A DNA stretch of 64,000 nt from Undibacterium piscinae (GTDB lineage Bacteria > Pseudomonadota > Gammaproteobacteria > Burkholderiales > Burkholderiaceae_D), in assembly GCA_003970805.2 (NCBI GenBank), contig CP051152.1, positions 2,604,001 to 2,668,000 on the forward strand, in the 5' to 3' direction. Under the pieces are notes generated by a model that was not told the DNA's origin, made no database searches, and saw only the letters and a list, made by a program, of their open reading frames with translations. Both the position numbers and the translations under genes were made by a program. Shown here in pieces: positions 26,985 through 35,416 of this stretch. Numbering within the stretch: the first letter of the stretch is position 1; each line of letters begins with the position of its first letter.

Positions 26985-27522
26985 GATGTAGACGCTTAAA
27001 ACGCAGGCGCAGCAAAAATTCTATGCCGAACAGAGCACCCATCAACAGATAGGAAATCACACCTGTGTACAAAGACCAGAGCGCTTCAGATGCCCATAAG
27101 GCAGTAGCGAATGCCAGCGCGCCATTGAGTATGAAAAAACCGCACCAGACCTGGGTCACACGCCGCGTATATCCGACAGCAACCGCAGGCAAGTCGGGCT
27201 CACGCATGCGTGCCAGCCGCTCCACCATAGACGGCGGTGCCAGCAAACTGTAGCCGAATGCAGCCAACAAGCCGGCATTGACCAGCACCGGATATAGTTT
27301 CAGCGGCAACAGGGCATTATTCCATACGGCCAGCAGCACCAAGAGCATGCCCGCCAACACCGACCAGCGTGCTACCCGACTGATCGCCAGCGTCGGCAAA
27401 CGGGTTGCCACTGCCAGCAATAACAGTAGTGCCAGCCAACGTGGTTGTACCTGTCCGTGTCCAAACCAGATCGCCAGTGGATAGATCAGCGTGATGATTA
27501 CCGCCAACACGCTCATCATCAC
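26977..27522 (-). CDS. COG4648-type membrane protein of the APE cluster
   Basis: Integral membrane protein of 181 residues, mostly hydrophobic, with about six helices. The EPDLPAVAVGYTRRVTQVWCGFF segment between helices is the most conserved-looking part. Homologues stand between the ACP genes and the adenylation gene in many APE clusters (ApeG position). Function unknown; it may anchor the biosynthetic complex. Confidence 0.8.
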   Translation of the reverse strand: MMMSVLAVIITLIYPLAIWFGHGQVQPRWLALLLLLAVATRLPTLAISRVARWSVLAGMLLVLLAVWNNALLPLKLYPVLVNAGLLAAFGYSLLAPPSMVERLARMREPDLPAVAVGYTRRVTQVWCGFFILNGALAFATALWASEALWSLYTGVISYLLMGALFGIEFLLRLRFKRLHHV

Positions 27523-27548
27523 GCTCAGTAAGTTGCGTTTGATGGCGT

Positions 27549-27812
27549 TTACTCCGGTGCCAAAGCGCTTAATGCATCGACCACATCGCTGATAGTGCGT
27601 ATGGTCTTGAACACTTCCGGTTGCAGACGTTTGCCAGTCATTTGTTTTAATTTCACCGCCAGATCGACCGCATCGATGCTGTCGATATCGAGATCGGCAT
27701 ATAGGTTAGACTCTGGCCGCATATCCGCCTTATCCAGCTCAAACATTTCAGCCAGCAAATCCACCACCCAAGCATACAGCTCTTCTTTACTCATTGCGCT
27801 TACCACTACCAT
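27549..27812 (-). CDS. apeF: acyl carrier protein (ApeF position)
   Basis: ACP of 87 residues. The 4'-phosphopantetheine Ser lies in LDIDSIDAVDLAVK. It carries starter or growing polyene chains. GAGG precedes the ATG at 27812; an internal ATG at 27794 is a second option. It is the second of two ACPs in tandem, 12 bases after the first. Confidence 0.92.
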   Translation of the reverse strand: MVVVSAMSKEELYAWVVDLLAEMFELDKADMRPESNLYADLDIDSIDAVDLAVKLKQMTGKRLQPEVFKTIRTISDVVDALSALAPE

Positions 27813-27824
27813 GACACGGTCCTC

Positions 27825-28079
27825 TTATTTCTTTCTGCTGGTTTCTATCAATGCCGTCAGTGCGCGCACCGAGGCGAAATGGCGACGCGTATCTTCCGAA
27901 TCGGCAGACAGCGAAATGCCATAACGTTTTTGCAGCGCCACACCCAGCTCCAGCGCATCGATAGAATCCAAACCCAGGCCCTCGACAAACAAGGCTGCAT
28001 CGCTGTCAATATCGGCGACGCTCATGTCTTCCAATTGCAGCGCATCGATAATCAATTGTTTCACTTCTTGTTCAAGCAT
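27825..28079 (-). CDS. apeE: acyl carrier protein (ApeE position)
   Basis: ACP of 84 residues with the modification site GLGLDSIDALELGVAL, Ser at about residue 38. Two ACPs are a hallmark of APE clusters, where one is thought to take the aryl starter and both may serve elongation. It overlaps the acyltransferase gene by eight bases. Confidence 0.92.
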   Translation of the reverse strand: MLEQEVKQLIIDALQLEDMSVADIDSDAALFVEGLGLDSIDALELGVALQKRYGISLSADSEDTRRHFASVRALTALIETSRKK

Positions 28080-28872
28080 GACGTTGGTATTCCTGAGTAA
28101 AATAACTTTGTAAATAATCTGTTAAACGACGTGCCGCCATGACTTCGCTGGCTGCCGCGTCGATAAAACCAGCAATTGGAATATCGTCCAACACTTCTAT
28201 CCGAAACTGCGCTCTACGCGGCGGTATCTGCCACCACTTCTCGCCCTTGCCCAAGGTCATCGGTGCGCAATGTATCAACACTGGCGTGATATTGCGCGCA
28301 CCGCGTACTGCAATGTTTGCAGCACCGCGTTTCATGCAAATCGCCGCATTTTTTTCCGTCCTCGTGCCTTCCGGAAAAATGATGAGGTTATTTCCGTCTT
28401 GCAAAGAACGAATACAATCTGCTACCAGTTGCTGACCCTGATCGTTATTGATATAGCCTGCCGCCCGCACCGGACCGCGCATGTAGGGGTTGTTCCACAA
28501 GCCTGCTTTGACAATACAATCGGCACGCTTCACCAACGCCATCAAGAACACGGTGTCTATCAGAGTAGGATGATTTGCCAGTATCAGCAAGCCTTGCCGC
28601 TGCAGCTTTTCTAGACCGATGATTTCATAGCGCAATACGCCAAGGGCATGCATCATACCAACGAAGGCGCGAAAAGTAACGCGTAATACGGCACGCGCGC
28701 AGCGTATGCGCGGCTGCCGCTGCCTGAGCATGATGTTAATCAAGGGAAACACCAGCACACCTAAGAATAGCCCACCGATTCCAAAGCTAACAAAACAGAG
28801 CCCTGTGGCAAACACCCGCCAATAATATTCCAGGCGATCAGGCATCCCGGCTCCAGCGCCAGCATCGTCCAT
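28072..28872 (-). CDS. PlsC-like 1-acylglycerol-3-phosphate acyltransferase
   Basis: Acyltransferase of up to 266 residues with a hydrophobic N-terminal helix (FVSFGIGGLFLGVLVFPLI). The HxxxxD catalytic motif is ILANHPTLIDTVF, and the substrate-binding motif is IIFPEGTRTEKN. It likely transfers the polyene or a fatty acyl chain to the lipid anchor. It overlaps the chain length factor gene by 35 bases if the first ATG is used; the inner ATG at 28845 reduces this to eight and is a better start. Confidence 0.88.
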   Translation of the reverse strand: MDDAGAGAGMPDRLEYYWRVFATGLCFVSFGIGGLFLGVLVFPLINIMLRQRQPRIRCARAVLRVTFRAFVGMMHALGVLRYEIIGLEKLQRQGLLILANHPTLIDTVFLMALVKRADCIVKAGLWNNPYMRGPVRAAGYINNDQGQQLVADCIRSLQDGNNLIIFPEGTRTEKNAAICMKRGAANIAVRGARNITPVLIHCAPMTLGKGEKWWQIPPRRAQFRIEVLDDIPIAGFIDAAASEVMAARRLTDYLQSYFTQEYQRHA

Positions 28873-29578
28873 CGAGCTGGCGCTCTAAGCTGGCGGCACC
28901 GGATAACTGAAATTGCAAAATTGCCAAACTCACCGGCAGCCCCTGTGTAACGGCCAATGGCGCGCTGCTGCAGGCGCTCCACTCTAGGTGCACAGGCTGT
29001 TCGGCGGCCGCCACCATCAACCAGGCCCAGGCATGCGGCTGTTCCTGGCAGTCCTGAAATTCCGAGAATATGGCTGGCAAAGAATCATCATAGACCACCA
29101 GCAAGACCTCAGTATTGCCGTCTGCCAACAGGCTGCAAGCCTCTAGCACCGCATGTTCGACACTGCTGGCACCCGCCGCCAGCGCCAGAGTATTGGCCTG
29201 ATCAGCGCGCGCTATCGAAAATAGCCCGGCACTAGCGTTATGCACCGCCAAACCAAAAGCGGTCGGCGAGAGCGGCTCAGCGCGCACTAAAGCATCGATC
29301 AACTCCACCGCACGCGCCACTTCGCCGTGTCGCGAACAAAATACCGTAGGCAGATCACGCCGCCCATCGCTACATTGATACGCCACTTGTAGCGCCATCT
29401 TGCCTAAAAAACCGGCACGCCGGCGCAACATAGGCGGCATCTCGGCCAGCTTAGGCTCGCCTTGCGCCGCGAACGGATGCGGTGCCTGCGCCCAAGCCTG
29501 CCAGGCCGCAGCACTCTCCACTCCAGGAGCCCAAGCGGCATGGCTAGCGATAGAGAAACTCAGCCGCGCTGTGCTCAT
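28838..29578 (-). CDS. apeC: APE chain length factor ApeC
   Basis: Beta-ketoacyl synthase-like protein of 246 residues, only the N-terminal ketosynthase half (Ketoacyl-synt_2 type). It has no catalytic Cys at the position where ApeO has SSACSSS; here FGLAVHNASAGLFSIAR takes that place. In Xenorhabdus ApeC forms a heterodimer with ApeO and tunes chain length. It is the first gene of the minus-strand operon, starting at MSTARLSFSIASHA. Confidence 0.85.
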   Translation of the reverse strand: MSTARLSFSIASHAAWAPGVESAAAWQAWAQAPHPFAAQGEPKLAEMPPMLRRRAGFLGKMALQVAYQCSDGRRDLPTVFCSRHGEVARAVELIDALVRAEPLSPTAFGLAVHNASAGLFSIARADQANTLALAAGASSVEHAVLEACSLLADGNTEVLLVVYDDSLPAIFSEFQDCQEQPHAWAWLMVAAAEQPVHLEWSACSSAPLAVTQGLPVSLAILQFQLSGAASLERQLDGRCWRWSRDA

Positions 29579-30200
29579 GTAAAAACGCCTTATTTTTGTT
29601 AAAAATACATTATTTATTCGGTTCCAAAGCAATTATTTGGAGGTCGTGCAGTATGACGTCAAAATCAATAATAATCAATTAAATCAAGGGCTTTCACAAA
29701 GAAATGACGCCGATCTTAGTCTCGCTGCCGTCCAGAATACGGGGGGCTGCGATTGTTTAAAGCCAGCTGCCCGCAGGCGCATATTCCATGCGGCTCGCAG
29801 GCCAGGCAGGCTGGAAAGCCGCATGGATTATGCGCGCTGGGCTTGCCTCGTTTCCAACATCATTCGAGCCTACTATCGATGTGCGTCCACCTTATCCGCT
29901 TATGCACCTAAGTGCAGGTCTGAAATATCAGCGGCGTCAAGCCAAGTCGATCAACAACTTCCAAGGCTTTACCCCATACCAGCGCTTGCCCTCAGTCCAT
30001 CATCAGCAGAAAGCCCCGCGCCTTTTCTGTGGGGCATAAGGCAAGAGTGTCCGATTAAAAAGTTTTTATAACATTTTTAGCTTTTGGCTCGATAGCAAAA
30101 GGGAGCGGGCAATATTGGCGACATCGAAAAAGCGCATAATCAATCGAGTCTGACTACACTGATCTTGCTTGGAAATCAAAGCACGCTCGAACTTAAATAA
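29579..30200. other. intergenic region upstream of the APE operon
   Basis: Holds no convincing gene. The first ~60 bases are AT-rich and must carry the APE operon promoter on the minus strand, but no clear boxes stand out. The middle contains a REP-like hairpin (29777-29835). Open frames on the plus strand here are short and without recognisable composition. Confidence 0.5.
29777..29835. repeat. REP-like palindromic element
   Basis: Two 19-base arms, GCGCATATTCCATGCGGCT and its near-perfect reverse complement (one mismatch), face each other across a 21-base loop containing CAGGCCAGGCAGGCTGG. Related half-sites built on GCATGG-n-TATGCGC occur near 30431, 39541 and 45924, so this is a dispersed extragenic palindrome family. 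Confidence 0.8.
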
Positions 30201-30410
30201 TCATTGATAACCATTTGCAGTTGGATCAGCTGTGATACGAAATAATTTTGTGCCCTGTTTCGCATAGTTGCCCCTCTCCCTTGTAAAAAGTTTCAACTCT
30301 ATAGGTATCTTTACTAAAGATACCTCCGAATGGAATCCAAGCCTTTCCTGTTTGATAGGCTTTAAAATCGCTTGGCTGACCAATTAAATCTTCTACCTGT
30401 CGTTTAGACA
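30201..30410 (-). pseudogene. small BamE/SmpA-like protein fragment, frameshifted
   Basis: The minus strand reads LSKRQVEDLIGQPSDFKAY followed by TGKAWIPFGGIFSKDTYRVE and then TFYKGEG. Deleting one G from the run of four at about 30266 would continue as NYAKQGTKLFRITADPTANG to a stop at 30201. The SKxQVxxLIGxP start recalls the SmpA/OmlA (BamE) fold of small outer-membrane lipoproteins, but this is only a resemblance. No signal peptide or start remains: a REP-like repeat occupies that place. Confidence 0.5.
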
Positions 30411-30427
30411 ACTGCCTGCCTGGCCTG

Positions 30428-30458
30428 CAAGGCGCATGGTATATGCGCGCTGGCGGCA
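30428..30458. repeat. REP-like element, partial copy
   Basis: GCGCATGGTATATGCGCGCTGG shares the GCATGG-n-TATGCGC core with the palindrome at 29777-29835, and is preceded by the same CCTGCCTGGCCTGC-type sequence. It interrupts the start of the small lipoprotein-like remnant. Confidence 0.65.
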
Positions 30459-30532
30459 TGCCAAAATGGATTTTCTATTTCCGCGTCAGCCTAAGCGGAG
30501 TAAACTAGCCTGCTTGAACAAGGATACCGGCT

Positions 30533-31015
30533 ATGAAATTCGAACACTTAGTAGAAATCAATGAACTGCACAACCCGCTGACGGAAGTCATCACGCGCGA
30601 ACAACTGTGGCGCGGCCTGGTATTGCGGGCAGAATCGCCGAAATTATTCGTCACCTACATCGACGAGGCCAGCATTAGCGAGCGTACCGAAGTGAGTATG
30701 TCGCGCAGCCTGCGCTATGGCGAACTGACCGTAGTCGATACGGTTAGCCTGGTGCATCTGGAACATGTGCATTACCACGTGGCAGAGCAGAAAGACATCC
30801 CGCAATCGTCGTTGCGCATGAGCATAGAAGAACCGGCACAGCATGCGCTCTTCGTACGCTTCGCCTATGACGACGGCCACAGCGCCGAAGAAGATCTGGC
30901 CAACGAGGTGTATAACGATTACCGTCGCTCCGCTTATCAGGAAGCAGATATCGACACCGTACGCCTGATACGCGAAATGGCGGAATACGGTCGCCTTAAC
31001 GGGCCGCTTTCCTGA
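30533..31015 (+). CDS. AtaL-like / DUF1857 family protein
   Basis: Soluble protein of 160 residues of the DUF1857 (AtaL-like) family, START/SRPBCC-type fold. The N-terminus MKFEHLVEINELHNPL and LTREQLWRGLVLRAESP-like block (here ITREQLWRGLVLRAESP), and the later SLRMSIEEPAQHALFVRFAY, are family hallmarks. It is transcribed alone, converging on the SLAC1 gene. Ligand and role are unknown; some relatives lie in polyketide clusters, but here it is outside the APE operon. Confidence 0.85.
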   Translation: MKFEHLVEINELHNPLTEVITREQLWRGLVLRAESPKLFVTYIDEASISERTEVSMSRSLRYGELTVVDTVSLVHLEHVHYHVAEQKDIPQSSLRMSIEEPAQHALFVRFAYDDGHSAEEDLANEVYNDYRRSAYQEADIDTVRLIREMAEYGRLNGPLS

Positions 31016-31037
31016 CTCTCGCAGACCAGTGCGACGG

Positions 31038-32078
31038 CTAGACCGGTGACAGCAAACGCCCGCGCAACAACAGGTTCAGGGTGCGGACGGCCAAAAACAG
31101 GATCACCGAACTAGCCAGCAACACCGCGCCCAAGGCCACCTCCGGCGGCCAGCCACCGCGCCGCACCGCTTCGGCGATGCAGGACGCCAGCGCTGCCGCC
31201 GGAAAAGAAAACGACCAGAAACTGAAAGAAAACGGGGTCTGGCTCCACCAGCGCCAGCGCGTCAGCACCGCAAACACCGGTCCGCTGGCTATCCCCAAGC
31301 CTATCATGATGAAGTCGGCAGACAGCATAGGCCATACGGTGGCCGCCGCCAGCGTACCGACTGCGGCAGGCGCGATTTCTATCCCCAGCGTAGGCCGCAA
31401 ACCCAGCGGCAAAGGGCCGGCAAACAGGCGATTGAGGATACGCATCTCGAGCAAGGCCCAGCCGCCCAGCCCCATCCCCATCAGCAGCATGGCAAAACCC
31501 GGCAGACCGACTACAGTTAGCGCCATGGCACCGACAAAACCACCCGGTACGATAGGCAAATACAATGCCGGGCTCAATAATTCCGAAGGCATCTGACCGG
31601 TGGCCAGCTGCGACACAATATGCCAGGCAATAATGGCCTGCAACATCAGACATAGCGCAATCACCAGGTTGACCGCCAACTGCCAGTCAGGATGAGTGGG
31701 CCGTACCAATACCACCGCCAGCAGGCAACTCACCGGCATCAGGGCCAGCAAAGCGCCCTGCACCGGATGCTTAAACTCTTGCCGGAACACGCCATGATGC
31801 AAGATTAATTTGGCGACCGCCAACAACAATAGCAGCGCCAAAATTCCCAGACCCAGCCACAGCAAGGCCTGCGCCAGTAGCGGCGCGAATTCCCAGCCGA
31901 AGCTGGTGAGGCGCTGCCAGCTGCCGGACAAAGCCAATAAGCCTAGCGGGATACTGAACAAGCCGGGATGCAGACGTGCCAGCCAGGGGCGCGCATGGGC
32001 ATGGGCGCTGACGGTAGCGGAATCAGGAGTGTCAGGAGTGGCGCGCAAGGGGGGCTCCGTGGCAAGGGTATCTGTCAT
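31038..32078 (-). CDS. SLAC1/TehA-family anion channel-like membrane protein
   Basis: Integral membrane protein of 346 residues with about ten helices, of the SLAC1/TehA (tellurite-resistance/dicarboxylate transporter) family. RPWLARLHPGLFSIPLGLLAL near the start is the family entry motif, and PALYLPIVPGGFVGAMAL and SFWSFSFPAAALAS follow at the expected places. It is the last gene of the Fur-box operon, 37 bases after the small membrane protein. Substrate unknown; it could move anions that accompany redox or metal chemistry in the periplasm. Confidence 0.85.
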   Translation of the reverse strand: MTDTLATEPPLRATPDTPDSATVSAHAHARPWLARLHPGLFSIPLGLLALSGSWQRLTSFGWEFAPLLAQALLWLGLGILALLLLLAVAKLILHHGVFRQEFKHPVQGALLALMPVSCLLAVVLVRPTHPDWQLAVNLVIALCLMLQAIIAWHIVSQLATGQMPSELLSPALYLPIVPGGFVGAMALTVVGLPGFAMLLMGMGLGGWALLEMRILNRLFAGPLPLGLRPTLGIEIAPAAVGTLAAATVWPMLSADFIMIGLGIASGPVFAVLTRWRWWSQTPFSFSFWSFSFPAAALASCIAEAVRRGGWPPEVALGAVLLASSVILFLAVRTLNLLLRGRLLSPV

Positions 32079-32115
32079 GATGCGACAGGCCGGCGCTCGC
32101 TTGCAAGCGTTACGG

Positions 32116-32622
32116 CTAACTATGTTGGATTGCCTTGCGCCCTATCAAGATATGCAGCAATAACAGTAAAGGTAAGGCCAGACCGAGTAGCCAATGGGTG
32201 CCCGACCACCAGAACCGGCTTTGCTCAGCGGCCAGATAATACAGGCCATAACCGCTGATGCTGAGTGCCGCGAATGCGGCGACCATACTCCAGCCGCTGG
32301 CGCGATTGCGGCCGGCCCTGTGGGCGCGCCGCATATGCAACTGCAATAGCGCACCGGTCAAAAACAGCGCGATCATCGCCAAGCCGCCATGCACCTGTAT
32401 CGCCGGATGCTCCCAGGGGTGCAGGGTTTCGCCGAATTCGCTGGCCTGGCGCAAGAAAAAGTGCGCGATCAGCCAGACGGCACCGGACAAGGTCAGCGCA
32501 GCGACGAGTGCATACAGCGAACGGCGATGCCAGCGTTCCAGACGGAAATGCTGCTGTCGCTGCTGCCAATGTGGCGCCAGTTGCTGGAATGGATGATGCA
32601 GGCTGGTTTTAGGCGGGCGCAT
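32116..32622 (-). CDS. four-helix membrane protein, possible cytochrome b-like (DUF4405-type)
   Basis: Small integral membrane protein of 168 residues. Four hydrophobic segments are visible: SLYALVAALTLSGAVWLIAH, VHGGLAMIALFLTGALLQL, MVAAFAALSISGYGLYYL and THWLLGLALPLLLLLHIL. His residues lie near the membrane ends in several (AIQVHGG, QLHMRR, SGTHWLLG, LLLLHILIG), a pattern fit for haem ligation. I infer a DUF4405/cytochrome b561-like electron carrier because it sits next to ApbE and a flavinylated FMN-binding protein. Family assignment is tentative. Confidence 0.6.
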   Translation of the reverse strand: MRPPKTSLHHPFQQLAPHWQQRQQHFRLERWHRRSLYALVAALTLSGAVWLIAHFFLRQASEFGETLHPWEHPAIQVHGGLAMIALFLTGALLQLHMRRAHRAGRNRASGWSMVAAFAALSISGYGLYYLAAEQSRFWWSGTHWLLGLALPLLLLLHILIGRKAIQHS

Positions 32623-32649
32623 GGTGCGGATTATCTGCTCGATTCAGGT

Positions 32650-33493
32650 TCAGGCCGCGACTATAAAAGCATCGGCGCAAAAGTAGGCCAGGCTTGGATG
32701 GTCGGCGTCGCCGCTGGCCGCCACCACCTTGGTCAGGGCATCAGCCCACAGGCATTCCGCCGCCCGTACGCTGATGCTGCCGATTCCGGTAACCGCACTT
32801 CCGGTCCAGCCATGCACCAGGGCACTGACCGCTTGATCACCATGCATTCTGGCCGAAAAATAGCTGCCGGAAGTGGCCATTGCCTGATCCTTCAACTGTA
32901 TGGTTTTGATCATCGTAGTGGGTGTGCGCGGGTCGCGGATCGCCACCTCGATAGCTTCCTCACCGATCACGCGCAAATCACCGCCGGCATTGACGCAAGC
33001 GTTGGCGACACCAGCCTGTTGTAGCGCCAGTATCGCCTGATCGACCGCATAGCCCTTGGCGATGCCGCCCAGATCCAGCCATTCATGCCGCAGTTTTTTT
33101 TATCCGGTTCTGTGACATCAGACGCCAGGCCTGTTGCCGTGGCTGATAGTCGAGCAAGGGCAACTCAGCGTTAATACGGTGCGGTAAATATTCCCACTCG
33201 GCCAGAGTGCCCGCCACACGGATATCAAACAAACCCTGGCTAGCCTCACTGACGCGCAAGGCCGCCTTGATCACGCTATGGGTATGGCCGCTGATGGTCA
33301 GGGTGCTACCGACCTCGGCGGCGTTAATCTGCGCGACCTCACTGCCCTCATACTGAAAGCTCATCAGCATGTGAATCTGGCCGATCACCGAAAACGCCGC
33401 ATGAAAGGCACGGTTCAAGGCCGCCTCGCCTAGCGGGTCGGCAATGCTGATCTCTACCAGGGTACCGAGCCAGGGTTGGGCGCGGCGTATCAT
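32650..33493 (-). pseudogene. apbE: FAD:protein FMN transferase ApbE, frameshifted
   Basis: Enzyme that links FMN covalently to Thr in target proteins. It starts at 33493 (MIRRAQPWLGTLVEISIADP), its ATG overlapping the stop of the FMN-binding gene. The first frame stops at about 33083 after SQNRIKKTAA; removing one A from the coding-strand run of eight gives KLRHEWLDLGGIAKGYAVDQ, the core ApbE motif. It then continues to DLRVIGEEAIEVAIRDP and SAVTGIGSISVRAAECLWAD, ending at 32650. The repaired product is about 280 residues without a clear signal peptide. It is either a recent pseudogene, phase-variable, or a homopolymer sequencing error. Confidence 0.87.
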
Positions 33494-34035
33494 TTCTTCA
33501 GCGCTAGCTGAGCGATCGCCGCGATCCTGCGTACGCCGTCGGTAACGTGGCTGCATGACAGGGTGGCGCCGCTGATATTGGCGACACCCTCGCCCAGCTT
33601 CAGGCCGCTGGCGGCAGTCTTGCCGGAAAACTGTTTGCGCCAGTTGGCATTTTTTATTTCAAAGCCATGGCTTTCACGGTAAGTCAGTATCTCGACCTGA
33701 CGCACGCTGGCATCAGGCAGCAAGCCTACCGCATATGAAATCAACTCAAACTTCCCTATCACCTCATCGAGCACGATGTGGCCGAGCAATTTATCGTCTT
33801 TATAGGCGGCAATCACGCGCCACGCCACTGAGCGCGCCGGCAGGCCGGCCAGCTTTTCTACCTGCTGCATCTGCTCCAGATTCAGTTGCAAGGTGGCGGG
33901 TTTAAAACTGCTGGCCTCAGGAAAAATCACCAGTTGCGCCTGCTCCGCGGTCAGATACTGGGCGGCGAAGGCGCTACTGCTGGCCAACGCCAGCGTCGAC
34001 AAAACTATCGGTGAAAAGTGTTTCAAGTGTTTCAT
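33490..34035 (-). CDS. periplasmic FMN-binding protein, covalent flavinylation target
   Basis: Exported protein of 181 residues with a signal peptide (FSPIVLSTLALASSSAFAA). The FMN_bind domain ends with NISGATLSCSHVTDGVRR; SGATLS is the consensus site where ApbE attaches FMN to the Thr. The same domain type occurs in RnfG, NqrC and flavin-based extracellular reductases. The gene is translationally coupled to apbE and lies eight bases after the porin gene, which points to a periplasmic electron-transfer role in one operon. Confidence 0.88.
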   Translation of the reverse strand: MKHLKHFSPIVLSTLALASSSAFAAQYLTAEQAQLVIFPEASSFKPATLQLNLEQMQQVEKLAGLPARSVAWRVIAAYKDDKLLGHIVLDEVIGKFELISYAVGLLPDASVRQVEILTYRESHGFEIKNANWRKQFSGKTAASGLKLGEGVANISGATLSCSHVTDGVRRIAAIAQLALKK

Positions 34036-34043
34036 TACGCGTA

Positions 34044-35363
34044 TCAGAAAGAATAGCCGACACCGAGATTGAATCTATCCATCGCGCTGTCACGCTGGAA
34101 TTTCTGGAAATCCGCTTTCAGCACCACACCCTCGCCGATGCGGAAACTGGCTCCCACCGTCGTCACTTTTTCAGCCTCAGAAGCAGCCACAGCCAAGCCC
34201 TGCGGCATGGCGCTATAACTGGCGGCGGTATTGAATTGCTCGTAACGGATGAACGGTGTCAGGCTGTAATCGGTATTGCTCCACACTTTGTACGCGCCCT
34301 GCAGATACCAGCCGTAAAACGAGGACGGCACCGGGCTAGGATTACCGGCTAAAGTGAGGTTAAGCGCCTCGGTATTGCTGATGCTGCCGCGCGCATACAA
34401 GGCCGACAAATCCCAGTTGCCCGGAGTGTAACGGGCATGCGCATCCCACAAGGTGACGCGGGCATCGTTGGCGACGAAGTCAGTAGTGGCATGGCCAGCC
34501 TTACCGCTAAACACCGAAGCGCCCAGCAACAAGCCGGGAACGCCGCGCCAGTTCAAGGCCGCATGCAAGCTCAGGTCATGCGATTTGGCAAACTGGCCTT
34601 CCTGATGGATGCTGCCCAAAGGCGATTCCTTAGCATCGCTGCCGGCGGCATCCCATTTAGTCAGGTCAAACCCGGTGGTGATACCGGCATCCCAGCTAAG
34701 GCCGTTGTCATGTGCGCCGGAAACGGAGAAGCCCGCCTCGCGCCAGGTAGTCGGGATAATCGCGGTTTCAACGAAGTTACGCTGTACGCCATAGTAGGCG
34801 GTCGGTTCGTGGCTAGGATTGATAAAACCAGCGGGTATCAGGAACAAACCGGCCTTGGCGCTCAAGCCATTCTTGAATTCGTGCTCGACGTAAATCTGCT
34901 CGACTGCCGCCTCGCCTTGATCGTCGGCCGAAGTGACCGCATGCTCCCATTCAAACTCGGCCACCATCTTGGTTTTTTCATTGAAACGGTGAGAGATCCC
35001 GAGCACGGCACGACCGACATCGGTCTGCGCCTGGTTCGCGGCATCGCGCGGACGCGTGTAAGCGATTTCGCCATAGCTGCTAATGACCGTGGCGGGAGCA
35101 GCCGCGCTGCCCTGAGTTGAGACACTGGCCGAAGGACTGGAAGAAACACTGGCCGCGGCGGCCACGCTAGTGGCCAAAACTTCCTGTTTCTGCGCTACGG
35201 TTTGCTGGCGGTTGGCGGCTAATTCGGCCTTGATGGCCTCTAATTCGGCTGCCAGCTTTTCTATTTTTTGCAGTAATTCGGCTTCGCCGGCCTGCACCGG
35301 AGCGGCGATTGCGGTGCTTAAAAATGCGACGCACAGGGCTTGTGCCAGTAAGGTTTTTTTCAT
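34044..35363 (-). CDS. outer-membrane porin, phosphate-selective-porin-like, with coiled coil
   Basis: Outer-membrane beta-barrel of 439 residues. After a signal peptide (LCVAFLSTAIAAPVQA) comes a short coiled coil (LLQKIEKLAAELEAIKAELA) and an Ala/Ser-rich linker. The barrel then starts with SSYGEIAYTRPRD and ends with RFNLGVGYSF, whose final Phe is the BAM recognition signal. The trimeric coiled-coil start resembles DcaP/OprO-P-like porins. It follows the dihaem gene by 53 bases, so it may admit a metal chelate or small substrate handled by this operon. Confidence 0.85.
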   Translation of the reverse strand: MKKTLLAQALCVAFLSTAIAAPVQAGEAELLQKIEKLAAELEAIKAELAANRQQTVAQKQEVLATSVAAAASVSSSPSASVSTQGSAAAPATVISSYGEIAYTRPRDAANQAQTDVGRAVLGISHRFNEKTKMVAEFEWEHAVTSADDQGEAAVEQIYVEHEFKNGLSAKAGLFLIPAGFINPSHEPTAYYGVQRNFVETAIIPTTWREAGFSVSGAHDNGLSWDAGITTGFDLTKWDAAGSDAKESPLGSIHQEGQFAKSHDLSLHAALNWRGVPGLLLGASVFSGKAGHATTDFVANDARVTLWDAHARYTPGNWDLSALYARGSISNTEALNLTLAGNPSPVPSSFYGWYLQGAYKVWSNTDYSLTPFIRYEQFNTAASYSAMPQGLAVAASEAEKVTTVGASFRIGEGVVLKADFQKFQRDSAMDRFNLGVGYSF

Positions 35364-35416
35364 GAGATTCTTTCGCCAGAGCTGAGTAATTGATTAAATA
35401 AATAGAATGGAATTAT

